DNA of 20,880 nucleotides from Bacteroidales bacterium (GCA_900769785.1 CAAGHV010000133.1:1-20880), one strand, 5' to 3'; counted from the first letter of the stretch, positions 1-7,862 are shown. Program-made: numbers and translations. The notes: generated by a model not told the origin, from the letters alone.

Positions 1-19
1 ACGTGTGCTCTTCCGATCT
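1..19. other. Illumina TruSeq adapter remnant, left end
   Basis: These bases match the 3' part of the TruSeq adapter in the orientation ending in GCTCTTCCGATCT. They are the reverse complement of the last 19 adapter bases at the other end of the window. They are not genomic. An apparent GTG start at base 5 lies inside the adapter, so the first five residues of the open frame (MLFRS) are artefactual. Confidence 0.97.
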
Positions 20-766
20 AAGGTATCACAGTCGTTATTTTCTTTAAAGAACTTTGTAGATGTTGACCGTATAACGGGTGTAGAACTTGAGGAGTATTTG
101 AATAGGGAATATAGTCAGAGCGAATTAGGTGATGTGGTTGTGGTTTGTCGAACAAACAAGCGTGCTAATATTTTTAATAGAGAGATACGTAATAGGATAC
201 TTTTCCACGAAGGTGAGCTTAATACCGGCGATTTTCTTATGGTGGTAAAAAATAACTATTATTGGCTTGATAATGATTCTGAAATGGGTTTTATTGCCAA
301 TGGTGATATTGTGGAGGTAATGCAAGTGAGGAAATATCATGAACTCTATGGATTTCGATTTGTTGAAGTAACACTTCGATTTGTTGATTATCCTGATATG
401 GCAGATTTAGATTGTAATATAATGCTTGATACATTGATGAGCGAATCTCCTGCATTGACCGATGAAGAGTCGAAGAAACTTTTTGAAGAAGTAATGTTGG
501 ATTATGTCGATATGCCTAAAAAATCTGATAGACTTAAGATGCTAAAAACAAATCCATACTATAATGCATTGCAAGTAAAATTTGCATATTCACTTACTTG
601 CCATAAAACACAAGGAGGACAGTGGGGAGTAGTGTTTGTAGATCAAGGTTATTTACCTGATGGGGTTATGGATATAGAGTACCTGCGATGGCTATATACA
701 GCTACTACACGTGCCACACGAAAATTATATCTTCTAAATTTTAATGATAATTTTTTCACATTATAA
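20..766 (+). CDS. RecD/Pif1-like DNA helicase, C-terminal fragment
   Basis: This is the carboxy-terminal part of a superfamily 1 ATP-dependent DNA helicase; the 5' part, including the Walker A and B motifs, is cut off by the adapter. Counting from the false start at base 5, residues 197-205 (LTCHKTQGG) are the UvrD_C_2-type motif and residues 231-237 (YTATTRA) are helicase motif VI with its arginine finger. Both are typical of RecD2-like and Pif1-like ATPases often annotated in Bacteroidota as AAA family ATPase. The middle of the fragment (VVVVCRTNKRANIFNREIR, then a beta-rich insert) is also usual for these proteins. The family unwinds DNA in repair or recombination. The gene is clearly AT-rich compared with the right half of the window. 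The family is secure; the exact subfamily is not, because the N-terminus is missing. Confidence 0.85.
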   Translation, partial: KVSQSLFSLKNFVDVDRITGVELEEYLNREYSQSELGDVVVVCRTNKRANIFNREIRNRILFHEGELNTGDFLMVVKNNYYWLDNDSEMGFIANGDIVEVMQVRKYHELYGFRFVEVTLRFVDYPDMADLDCNIMLDTLMSESPALTDEESKKLFEEVMLDYVDMPKKSDRLKMLKTNPYYNALQVKFAYSLTCHKTQGGQWGVVFVDQGYLPDGVMDIEYLRWLYTATTRATRKLYLLNFNDNFFTL

Positions 767-1420
767 TTTCTCGTTGGTTGAATTAATTAAATTCGGTAAT
801 ATTTATATGTATAAATTGGAATGTTGCGACAGATGTTCGAAATACAAATTAAAAATACTTCAGGTAGTGGAATCGGTTTGCATCACGAGGTAGATAAACT
901 GGCCTCGCCTAATAGTAATATTTGTATAGGGAGGAAATTCGGGCTGTGCTACGAGAGATTTTTAAGCTTATATATCCAATAATTAATGGCAATTTCTAAA
1001 AAATGCTTTGAAGATGATTTGCGGAATTTTAATAGAAAGATTTCGGTAAAAAACGTAAAGCACGCAAAAGTTTAAAGAAGAATTCTTCTATTTTACTGAA
1101 ATGTGGAATTTTTAGAGGTTGCCTAATACTATTTCAGTGTAGTTACAATATTTCACCATAAAATGATTTAAAGTAGAGTATATGTATAATTTAATTCATT
1201 CGACGGGTTATAATTATCAATTGTTTTAGGTCGTAGGATTGCAAGCAACAATTGAGCACTTGTACTTATTCATAACTTTTTATACTTCTTGTATTTTTTT
1301 TCTATTTTTCGATGTATTAACATTATTATCACGAAAAAAATGTATATTTGTAGCACTTGTGATTTGTTTCAAAAGTAAGTGAATATATTGAAATATAGTG
1401 AAATAAAGATATAAAATACA
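767..1420. other. AT-rich gene-free stretch
   Basis: No frame of useful length, tRNA or rRNA is visible in these 654 bases. The stretch contains an 8-bp inverted repeat (1095-1102 with 1131-1138), too far apart to be a convincing terminator, and the probable promoter of the hydrogenase-sensor operon near its right end. It could hold a decayed gene or an unrecognised small RNA; nothing I can see decides this. Confidence 0.5.
1343..1350 (+). promoter_or_regulatory. Bacteroidota -7 promoter box for the hydrogenase-sensor operon
   Basis: TATATTTG matches the Bacteroidota sigma-ABfr -7 consensus TAnnTTTG exactly, about 70 bases before the first ATG of the operon. No good TTG lies at the expected -33 distance (about 20 bp upstream), so it may be a weak or regulated promoter. 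Confidence 0.5.
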
Positions 1421-1666
1421 ATGGAAAACCATAAAGAAATAGTTATTTGTATGGGTAGTTCGTGCTTTGCACGTGGTAATAAGAACTATGTTGAGATAAT
1501 AAAAAGGTATTTAAATGAACATAATTTGACCAACAAAATTACCTTTAAAGGTCAGCTATGTAGCGACAATTGTAGTAAAGGACCGGTTATTCAAATAGGG
1601 GATACCGAATATTTTGAAATAGATGAATCTAAACTTAAGCGTATTTTGCACGAAAATTTTGCTTAG
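1421..1666 (+). CDS. thioredoxin-like [2Fe-2S] ferredoxin, NuoE-like
   Basis: This 81-residue protein has the cysteine pattern of thioredoxin-fold [2Fe-2S] ferredoxins (NuoE/HndA C-terminal domain type): C10 and C15 (CMGSSC) plus C47 and C51 (CSDNC). It consists of this domain alone, without the helical N-terminal part of a full NuoE. Such small proteins carry single electrons. Here it is first in an operon with a PAS-containing [FeFe]-hydrogenase and a PP2C phosphatase. I infer that it relays electrons between the hydrogenase-like sensor and a cellular redox pool, or sets the sensor's redox state. The start follows an AT-rich leader after a TAnnTTTG promoter box. A 99-base gap separates it from the next gene, so its expression could differ somewhat from the two genes downstream. 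Confidence 0.88.
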   Translation: MENHKEIVICMGSSCFARGNKNYVEIIKRYLNEHNLTNKITFKGQLCSDNCSKGPVIQIGDTEYFEIDESKLKRILHENFA

Positions 1667-1765
1667 TTTCGATCAACTAAAAAAAGATAAGAGTCTTAGT
1701 TTAAAGTAGAATATAGCTTTTGACTTTAAATATTAGTCTTTAAACATTAAACAAACAACATCGTT

Positions 1766-3520
1766 ATGTCAGATCGCCAAGAACCGTTATATACTGAAAA
1801 AAATAATTGTCAGGATTGCTATAAATGTATAAAAGAGTGTCCTGTAAAATCAATAAAGATAGAAGATACGAGTGCTTCTGTTCGTTATGAATATTGTACT
1901 TATTGCGGGCATTGTATTACAATATGTCCGGCAAAAGCCAAAAAGATTCGCGACGATAGTCAAGAGATAATAACAGCACTGCAAAACAAAGAGAAGCTGA
2001 TAATATCGTTGGCACCTAGTTATATATCGGAATTTCCCACTGTAGGCGAAGAAACATTTGTTGCTGCGGCCAAGGAAATGGGCTTCTTTGGTGTGTCGGA
2101 GACAGCATTGGGAGCTGAAAAAGTCTCAGAAGCTACCAAAGCATGGTTGGATAAGCAAGATAATGGAGTATATATATCTTCATGCTGTACTGCTGCAGTA
2201 CATTATGTATGCAAATATTTTCCTGAAAAGAAACATTTGTTGGTACCCATAGATACGCCTATGATAGCACATGGCAAGATGTTGAAAAAGCAATATCCTG
2301 GTTGTAAGGTGGTGTTTGTGGGACCATGTATTGCCAAAAAGAAAGAGAGTGATATGAATGCTTCGGTTATCGACTATGCTCTCACTTACAAGGAATTTGT
2401 GGAGATGATGGATTGGTTTGGGGTAGATTTTGATTTTACCAATCCTACCGAAAACGATGTGTTTATACCACAACGTGCCAACAAGGGTAGGCTTTTCCCT
2501 GTTGATGGCGGTATGATTGCCAATATGATTAAGAGCGAAGAGGTGGCAAGTATCAAGAACAACAATAGTCCTGTGTCTTATATGACATTTTCGGGAGTGA
2601 AAAATATTAAAGAGATAATAGAAGATTCGGATCGTTTTGATGTGTCGGGTAAGTTGTTCTTAGAATTGATGATATGCGAAGGAGGTTGTGTGAAAGGACC
2701 CGGAACATTGGAAGAGAAATCAGTGGCTTCTAAACGAATCAAAGTATTTTCGTCGCTCAAGAAAGACCAAAAGATGCCAACAGTGGAAGAAAACTTACGT
2801 TTGTTTGAAGGTATAAATGTTGACAACTCTTTTGATTCTATATTGGCACCTCCCGTTATGGAATATCCCGAAGCAAAGATTGAAGAGGCTTTACATTCGG
2901 TAAACAAGTTTTCCAAACAAGCCGAACTTAATTGTTCGGGTTGTGGTTATGACAATTGTCGAGAGTTTGCTAAGGCTCTTATTGATGGCCGTGCCGAAAG
3001 TTCGATGTGTATATCCTTTATGCGTTCGGTGGCATCTAATCAAACCAACATTTTGTTGCGTAAGATTCCATACGGCTTTGTGATTGTAAACGATGATATG
3101 CAAATAGTGGATTCTAATGAAAAGTTTATAAAAATATTGGGCGAAGATGCAATGTTTATACACGAAAATATTCCAAATCTAATAGGTGCCGATGCAAGAA
3201 AACTTATACCTTTTGCATACTTGTTTGAAAAGGTGTTGAAGAATGGTAACGACCATTTGGAGCAAGATGTACGCTACAACGATAAGTACCTAAACGTGTC
3301 GGTAATGACCATACAAGCCGGAAAGACTGTATGCGGAATAGTGCAAAATATGCACGAGCCTGAAGTGCGTAAAGATTTGGTTATAAATCGTACCCGTGAG
3401 GTTATATTAGAAAACCTAAAAGTAGTTCAACAAATAGCATTCCTATTAGGCGAAAACGCCTCGTTTACCGAAACAATGCTCAACTCTATTGTGGAATCGC
3501 ACGACGAAACTAAAAAATAA
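1766..3520 (+). CDS. PAS-containing sensory-type [FeFe]-hydrogenase
   Basis: Domains in order: two [4Fe-4S] ferredoxin motifs (C15, C18, C21, C25 and C44, C47, C50, C54); an iron-hydrogenase catalytic core at about 75-345; a further [4Fe-4S] motif of the CxxCxxxxC...C type (C390, C393, C398, C415); and a PAS-like domain at about 428-530 with a short helical tail. All H-cluster ligands are visible: C141 in SSCC (138-141), C188 in GPCIAKKKE, and C304 and C308 in ELMICEGGC. C140, equivalent to the proton-relay cysteine of catalytic enzymes, is also kept. The motifs differ from the catalytic consensus: no TSCCPxW, and GPG after the last cysteine in place of GGGQP. A PAS domain and a phosphatase gene 9 bp downstream match the sensory group C [FeFe]-hydrogenases; from memory the phosphatase-linked clade is called C3. 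Likely role: cytoplasmic H2 or redox sensor. The maturation genes hydE, hydF and hydG are not in the window. Confidence 0.93.
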   Translation: MSDRQEPLYTEKNNCQDCYKCIKECPVKSIKIEDTSASVRYEYCTYCGHCITICPAKAKKIRDDSQEIITALQNKEKLIISLAPSYISEFPTVGEETFVAAAKEMGFFGVSETALGAEKVSEATKAWLDKQDNGVYISSCCTAAVHYVCKYFPEKKHLLVPIDTPMIAHGKMLKKQYPGCKVVFVGPCIAKKKESDMNASVIDYALTYKEFVEMMDWFGVDFDFTNPTENDVFIPQRANKGRLFPVDGGMIANMIKSEEVASIKNNNSPVSYMTFSGVKNIKEIIEDSDRFDVSGKLFLELMICEGGCVKGPGTLEEKSVASKRIKVFSSLKKDQKMPTVEENLRLFEGINVDNSFDSILAPPVMEYPEAKIEEALHSVNKFSKQAELNCSGCGYDNCREFAKALIDGRAESSMCISFMRSVASNQTNILLRKIPYGFVIVNDDMQIVDSNEKFIKILGEDAMFIHENIPNLIGADARKLIPFAYLFEKVLKNGNDHLEQDVRYNDKYLNVSVMTIQAGKTVCGIVQNMHEPEVRKDLVINRTREVILENLKVVQQIAFLLGENASFTETMLNSIVESHDETKK

Positions 3521-3529
3521 AGCATTGCC

Positions 3530-4762
3530 ATGAGTGAGAAAAAAGATAGAATGCACTTGCAGTACTTCTTTGAGGTAGGAGTGTATAACGTAAACAAAAA
3601 CGGTAAGTTTTGTTGTGGCGACACCTTCATGTCGCGAAAGATGCAAGAAGAAAACAGATTGGTATGCGTACTCTCCGATGGCTTGGGTAGTGGCGTAAGA
3701 GCCAATATACTATCTACAATGACTGCCTCAATGGCACTGAATTTCTGCCTGCGAAACGAACCTGTGGTGCGTACTGCCAATATTATCAAGAATACATTAC
3801 CTATAGATTCGTCGAGAAACATCAGTTATTCCACATTTACCATTGCCGATGTTGATGCCCTTACAGGAACCGGAAAGGTGGTGGAATACGACAATCCTCC
3901 ATTCCTCCTAATCCGCAACGGTAAGGTTATAGATGTAGATAAGGACCTGATGGATGTGGATTATACCTTTACCGACGAGGAACATCCGCCTGTAGGCAAC
4001 GTATATATAAGTCATATCAATTTCAAGCCTGGTGATCGTTTAATAATGTTTTCCGACGGCGTTGTGCAATCTGGTATGGGTATAAGCAGTGCTAATATGC
4101 CTTTCGGTTGGGGTGTTGACGGAATTGCAGCATATGCCGAAAATGTAATAGCTCAGAACCCAACAATATCGGCACAAGACCTTGCTCATGACATCGTTAC
4201 CCGTGCAGTATTCAACGATGGATACAAGTCTAAGGATGATATTACCTGCGCTTGTGTATATATACGTAGCCCACGTCGCTTGTTGTTGTGTTCAGGCCCT
4301 CCGTTTGACGAAGCCAAGGATAAATATTTGGGCGATGTGGTACGGGATTTCGACGGAAAGAAGATAATCTGCGGTGGAACCACCTCCAAAATTATATCCC
4401 GCCAATTGAACGAGCCTATCGAAGTGCCTCTTACTAACCTTTCGCCCGATATGCCGCCGGCATCGATAATGAAAGGTATCGATTTGATAACCGAAGGTAT
4501 CCTTACGCTTGGCAAGCTGAATGAGCTGTTGGAACGCAAAGGTGCATCGGATATAAAAGGTAACAAAACTCCGGCTCACGATATATTCAACCTGCTGATG
4601 CAGAGCGATTGCATTCATTTCCTTATAGGAACAAAAATCAACGAGGCACACCAAGACCCATCCTTGCCCGTGGAATTGGAAATACGCCGAAACGTGATTA
4701 AAAGGATTGAAAAGCAGCTGGAAGAGAAATTTCTGAAAGAAGTGCATGTAGAGTTTATATAA
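3530..4762 (+). CDS. SpoIIE/PP2C-type serine/threonine phosphatase
   Basis: Residues 10-245 form a PP2C-like SpoIIE phosphatase domain. Metal-binding acidic positions are recognisable at D31 (CCGD), D50 (LSDGLGSG), D176 (MFSDGV) and D236-D237 (KDDITCACVYI). Residues 246-410 form a second region with GPPFDEAKD (256-264), GKKIICGGTTSKI (276-288) and IDLITEGILTLGKL (317-330), which I recall as a conserved tail in anaerobe SpoIIE proteins linked to hydrogenase-like genes; its function is unknown to me. There is no membrane segment, so it should act in the cytoplasm. It begins 9 bp after the sensory hydrogenase and is the last gene before a strong terminator. I infer that the hydrogenase-like protein controls this phosphatase, whose target (possibly an anti-sigma-factor antagonist or another phosphoprotein) is not encoded here. 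Confidence 0.9.
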   Translation: MSEKKDRMHLQYFFEVGVYNVNKNGKFCCGDTFMSRKMQEENRLVCVLSDGLGSGVRANILSTMTASMALNFCLRNEPVVRTANIIKNTLPIDSSRNISYSTFTIADVDALTGTGKVVEYDNPPFLLIRNGKVIDVDKDLMDVDYTFTDEEHPPVGNVYISHINFKPGDRLIMFSDGVVQSGMGISSANMPFGWGVDGIAAYAENVIAQNPTISAQDLAHDIVTRAVFNDGYKSKDDITCACVYIRSPRRLLLCSGPPFDEAKDKYLGDVVRDFDGKKIICGGTTSKIISRQLNEPIEVPLTNLSPDMPPASIMKGIDLITEGILTLGKLNELLERKGASDIKGNKTPAHDIFNLLMQSDCIHFLIGTKINEAHQDPSLPVELEIRRNVIKRIEKQLEEKFLKEVHVEFI

Positions 4763-4781
4763 AACAAACCCAATATTAAGC

Positions 4782-4821
4782 AAAAGCAGATATAACGCAT
4801 CTGTCAGTTATATCTGCTTTT
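4782..4821 (+). terminator. rho-independent terminator of the hydrogenase-sensor operon
   Basis: A perfect 15-bp stem (4782-4796 with 4807-4821), with arm core AGCAGATATAAC and a 10-base loop, runs into a T tract. It starts 20 bases after the phosphatase stop codon. Confidence 0.92.
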
Positions 4822-4909
4822 TTCGTTGGTTGAAACAGCGGAATGGTGTTGGCAAAACCTCAAATATCGTTCCGAATACCTTGTTTTTGCACACACCTTA
4901 TTCTTTTTG

Positions 4910-5033
4910 TTCGGCGATGATAGTCTGCAAACTTCGAGAGCGATAGTCGATAAACTTCGATTGTGATAGCCTCCTATCGTCGCCGAAGTTTGCAGACTAT
5001 ATCGTTCGAAGTCTTTCAACTATCACTCTCGAA
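4910..5033. repeat. inverted array of six 23-bp-phased units (array D)
   Basis: Six copies of the 14-bp core TTCGnnnnnGATAG are phased at exactly 23 bp. Three point right (4910, 4933, 4956) and three point left (4974-4987, 4997-5010, 5020-5033), about a centre at 4970-4973 (CCTC). The fifth unit reads ATATAG in place of GATAG. Spacers of 9 bp follow each core; TCTGCAAAC occurs in both halves. The outer arms give a perfect 17-bp inverted repeat (4920-4936 with 4984-5000). The array sits between two terminators in the spacer of convergent genes, so it is unlikely to be a promoter operator for either. Confidence 0.9.
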
Positions 5034-5157
5034 ATAATCTATTTTACCTCTCGCATCAAACAGGTGAACTACTCCAAGAAAGCTCCTCGCATAGCGGGTA
5101 TATAATTGTGGTTTTCACATTGCAGTGTCGCTATATTTATAGAACTACCGGTAATAA

Positions 5158-5193
5158 AAAAGCCGAGAATTTTAATACAAATTCTCGGCTTTT
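5158..5193. terminator. bidirectional terminator, mainly for the lipoprotein gene
   Basis: A perfect 15-bp stem (5158-5172 with 5179-5193), with core AGCCGAGAATTT and a 6-base loop, has T runs on the outgoing side of both strands. On the minus strand it follows the lipoprotein stop at 5217; on the plus strand it would stop read-through from the hydrogenase side. Confidence 0.9.
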
Positions 5194-5216
5194 GTTTTCT
5201 ATAATACTATTACTTA

Positions 5217-5729
5217 TTATATCGAGTCGGTTATTTCCTCTTCTTCTTCCATTTCGGAGAAATCATCAAAAGGATCTTCTTCGGGCGATTCCTTAGGTTG
5301 GTGTGCAAGCCACTTAGAATCTACTTTCTTAACCAACAATATTCCATGTCCGTCCTCTTCCTTCAAAGTTTCTGTGTCGATGTTGCCATCTTTGTCTAAT
5401 ACAGAAATTTTGTATTCAACATTGGCAGTAGAATCATTTTCCATATCTATGGCTATGATATCGATGTTGCTGTTGGCAAACTTTTCCTTGAAAGCAGCAT
5501 CAATTACAGATGATGAATCGGTAGGGGAAAATAACTGATTCAATAGACTCAATAATTCTTGTGTTTCGGGTGTGGCAAATTCTTTTGCTTTGTTGAAATC
5601 ACAATCAATGTTTATGGCTCTTAAATAATCAACGGCAACGCTTTCGATTTGTTTTTTGTCGCTGTTGCAGGCAGTCATCATTACAAATGAAACAACTGCT
5701 AACGATAAGATTTTGAATGTCTTTTTCAT
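5217..5729 (-). CDS. small lipoprotein with acidic C-terminal tail, DUF4878-like
   Basis: This 170-residue protein has a lipoprotein signal peptide (MKKTFKILSLAVVSFVMM) ending in a lipobox with C21 as the lipidated cysteine. Residues 26-150 resemble NTF2-like/DUF4878-type small lipoproteins of Bacteroidota: a helical start containing VAVDYLRAIN, then several beta strands. I am not certain of the family. The last 20 or so residues are strongly acidic (EEDPFDDFSEMEEEEE). It is likely exported and anchored to the outer or inner membrane. It has its own promoter box 35 bp upstream and its own terminator, so it is probably transcribed alone. Function unknown. Confidence 0.82.
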   Translation of the reverse strand: MKKTFKILSLAVVSFVMMTACNSDKKQIESVAVDYLRAINIDCDFNKAKEFATPETQELLSLLNQLFSPTDSSSVIDAAFKEKFANSNIDIIAIDMENDSTANVEYKISVLDKDGNIDTETLKEEDGHGILLVKKVDSKWLAHQPKESPEEDPFDDFSEMEEEEEITDSI

Positions 5730-5763
5730 TTTTAATTATAATATTTTATAAGTTTTGGTTTTG

Positions 5764-5771
5764 CAAAGTTA
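5764..5771 (-). promoter_or_regulatory. -7 box for the lipoprotein gene
   Basis: On the minus strand this reads TAACTTTG, an exact TAnnTTTG match, 35 bases before the lipoprotein ATG. No clear -33 TTG is present at 20 bp. Confidence 0.6.
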
Positions 5772-5887
5772 CGAAATATTTTGAATTAAAACGGTTTTAA
5801 GTCGATAATATATATATATATCGTCTTGGTCTTATTCATATCTTTGTAAATAAACATTACATGGTATCAAAAGTTGTATTTCGATTC

Positions 5888-7090
5888 TTATTTGGAGAAC
5901 ATTATCTTTTCGCTGTTAAACATCTTTGCCAACACATACGAGAATGCTACGGCATAAACGATATTGATAGCGATGGTTGTAGCAACGTTAATCAAACTGT
6001 AACTGAACGAGAATACACCTGTCATGGCTTGGATACTGTTGTATATAGGAATGAAGTACCACGATATGGCTGTTTGTGCGTTACCGCCGCCTATTGTTGA
6101 TGGTATGCCCACTATCATTATAATCAGCATCAGTGGGAGTACCAGTGTGGAGGCTTCTTTTACTGTTTTGGCATAGGCCGAAATGATGGAGATGACCGAA
6201 ATAAGCACCAGCACTGTGGATAGTATTATGCCCAATATAAGCAAGTAGTCGGAAGTGGTGTATATGTTTGTAGGCATTCCCTCCATGGCACTGCCCATAA
6301 ACTTGGGCAACGATAGAATTACGCCCAAAAAGCTCGACAATCCGCTGATAAGTGCTATAAAGCTGAGGCTTATAATCTTTCCGAAAGCCAGATGGCTGCG
6401 ATTCATCGGGGTAACGAGCAATGTGGCTATAGTGCCGCGTTCTTTTTCGCCGGCTATGGATTCGGGGGCCACTGCCATACAGCCCGAATAGAGGAAGATA
6501 ATAAGCATGAATGGCAACATTGCCGACAGTATTTGTCCCATAAAGTCCTCGTCGGTGGCAAGGTTGAACTCCTCGTTGGCTGTTTCGTCGGTAAGTGCGT
6601 TGATGTTAAACTTGTTGCATATTGTTTCTTCGTAGGAGGAGAGTACGCTTCTAACGACTGTTTCGGCTTTGCCCGACTCCATGTTTGTAACGTTGGAATA
6701 AATAAGAACGTTGGGAGCAGTAAGTGTGCTGTCGGATATATCGTAGTTGGCCATGGCGCTGTCAAAGTTTGTAGGGAATACTACCAAAAGTTCTATATCC
6801 TTATTCTCGATAAGGGGCTTTATGCTTTCGATGTCCATAGTTGTAGCATCGGTAATGTCCATGTTTAGAGTTTCAAACATGGGCTGTAGCAGTTGCGGCA
6901 TTTGTTGAACATACACTTTGGCACGATAGTCTTTATCTCCCTCAAAGGTGTCTCTTATTCCGCCTACTACGAAGGAATATATAATGTAGATAAGCAGTCC
7001 CGGCATTATCACGGTGGTGAAAACCATGCGTTTGTCGCCAAAGAAGCGTGCAAACTCTTTCTTTATTATAGTAGTGATGTTGTTATTCAT
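5888..7090 (-). CDS. ABC-2 type exporter permease, NatB-like
   Basis: This 400-residue membrane protein has the NatB/ABC-2 layout: one helix at about 22-43, a large extracytoplasmic region at about 45-180, then about five helices from 185 to the end. The sequence ESIAGEKERGTIATLLVTP (210-228) is the typical ABC-2 permease signature facing the ATPase. Its start overlaps the end of the ATPase gene by 8 bp, with GGAGG just upstream of the ATG as ribosome-binding site, so the two should be translated together. Families of this type export Na+, drugs, peptides or polysaccharides; the NatB resemblance favours Na+ or a small cytotoxic compound, but the substrate cannot be read from the sequence. Helix count is estimated by eye. 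Confidence 0.88.
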   Translation of the reverse strand: MNNNITTIIKKEFARFFGDKRMVFTTVIMPGLLIYIIYSFVVGGIRDTFEGDKDYRAKVYVQQMPQLLQPMFETLNMDITDATTMDIESIKPLIENKDIELLVVFPTNFDSAMANYDISDSTLTAPNVLIYSNVTNMESGKAETVVRSVLSSYEETICNKFNINALTDETANEEFNLATDEDFMGQILSAMLPFMLIIFLYSGCMAVAPESIAGEKERGTIATLLVTPMNRSHLAFGKIISLSFIALISGLSSFLGVILSLPKFMGSAMEGMPTNIYTTSDYLLILGIILSTVLVLISVISIISAYAKTVKEASTLVLPLMLIIMIVGIPSTIGGGNAQTAISWYFIPIYNSIQAMTGVFSFSYSLINVATTIAINIVYAVAFSYVLAKMFNSEKIMFSK

Positions 7091-7862
7091 CGTTGCCTCC
7101 TTTCATTTCAGAATAGATGTCAAAGAAACGGTCTTCCAATGATTTGCCGTTTCGGATTCGTTCCAAAGTGTCGCACGCCGCCATGCGGCCGTCTATCACC
7201 ACGCCCACTCGGTCGCATACCTTTTCCACCAGGCTGAAAATATGGGTGGATAGTATTATGCTTTTACCCATGTTGCGAAGCTCCAAAAGATAGTCGGTAA
7301 CGGTTTTGGCGGTAAGCACATCAAGACCGTTGGTAGGCTCGTCGAAGATGATTATATCGGGGTTGTGCACTAGCGATATGGCCAGCGATACTTTTTGTTT
7401 CATACCTGTGGAAAGGTTGGCTACCTTCACTTCGGCAAACTTTTCTATTCCAAAGCGGGAGAAGAGTTTCTGCTTGCGTTCGTTGCGGGTAGTAGGAGTT
7501 ATTCCGTAAAGTTCGGAAAAGAAATCGAAGAGGTAGTTTGGTGTAAAAAAGTCTTCGAGTTTTAGTTCGCTGGTAAGGAAACCTATTCGTTCGCGAACCT
7601 TCTGTGGGTCTTTCACTACGCTGAAACCATCTACCACCACGTTGCCTTGGTCGGGACGGATAAGCGAGGCTATCATACGCAGAGTGGTGGTTTTGCCTGC
7701 TCCGTTTGGGCCCAGCAGCCCGAATATCTCGCCTTTGTAGGCCGAAAACGAAAGGCTATCGACGGCAACCTTTGTCTTGCTGTTGGTCTTTTCCAACTTC
7801 TGTTGTTTTCGCGAAAGGCTGAACGTCTTTTTCAGCCCTTCGGCTACAAGTATTGTTTCCAT
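7083..7862 (-). CDS. ABC transporter ATP-binding protein, NatA-like
   Basis: This 259-residue ATPase has all the expected motifs: Walker A GPNGAGKT (51-58), signature LSTGM (150-154), Walker B IIIFDE (170-175) and H-loop STH (205-207). The stretch QGNVVVDGFSV followed by RERIGFLTSE (91-99) closely resembles NatA-type exporters. A charged insert at about 15-32 precedes the core. It energises the permease encoded by the overlapping downstream gene. The start chosen is the only good ATG before the conserved VAEGLKKTF. No TAnnTTTG box is visible upstream; instead the spacer holds an array of three 22-bp palindromic units, so the pair may be read from the upstream cluster or controlled through that array. 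Confidence 0.92.
   Translation of the reverse strand: METILVAEGLKKTFSLSRKQQKLEKTNSKTKVAVDSLSFSAYKGEIFGLLGPNGAGKTTTLRMIASLIRPDQGNVVVDGFSVVKDPQKVRERIGFLTSELKLEDFFTPNYLFDFFSELYGITPTTRNERKQKLFSRFGIEKFAEVKVANLSTGMKQKVSLAISLVHNPDIIIFDEPTNGLDVLTAKTVTDYLLELRNMGKSIILSTHIFSLVEKVCDRVGVVIDGRMAACDTLERIRNGKSLEDRFFDIYSEMKGGNDE

Noticed and set aside
933..956. GAGGAAATTCGGGCT resembles the P4 5' half of RNase P RNA
   Set aside because: The match to the conserved GAGGAAAGTCCGGGCT is imperfect, and no other conserved rnpB regions follow in the next 400 bases.
771..4834. Identical 12-mer TCGTTGGTTGAA at 771-782 and 4823-4834 flanking the sensor operon, like attachment sites
   Set aside because: Roughly a dozen identical 12-mer pairs are expected by chance in a window this size; the match does not extend, and no integrase is present.
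4804..5019. 71-codon minus-strand frame between the phosphatase and lipoprotein genes
   Set aside because: It lies across the terminator and the phased repeat array; its sequence is explained by the repeats.
5801..5823. TA-rich near-palindrome before the lipoprotein gene, considered as a fifth array
   Set aside because: It is a single simple TA run with no phased repetition.
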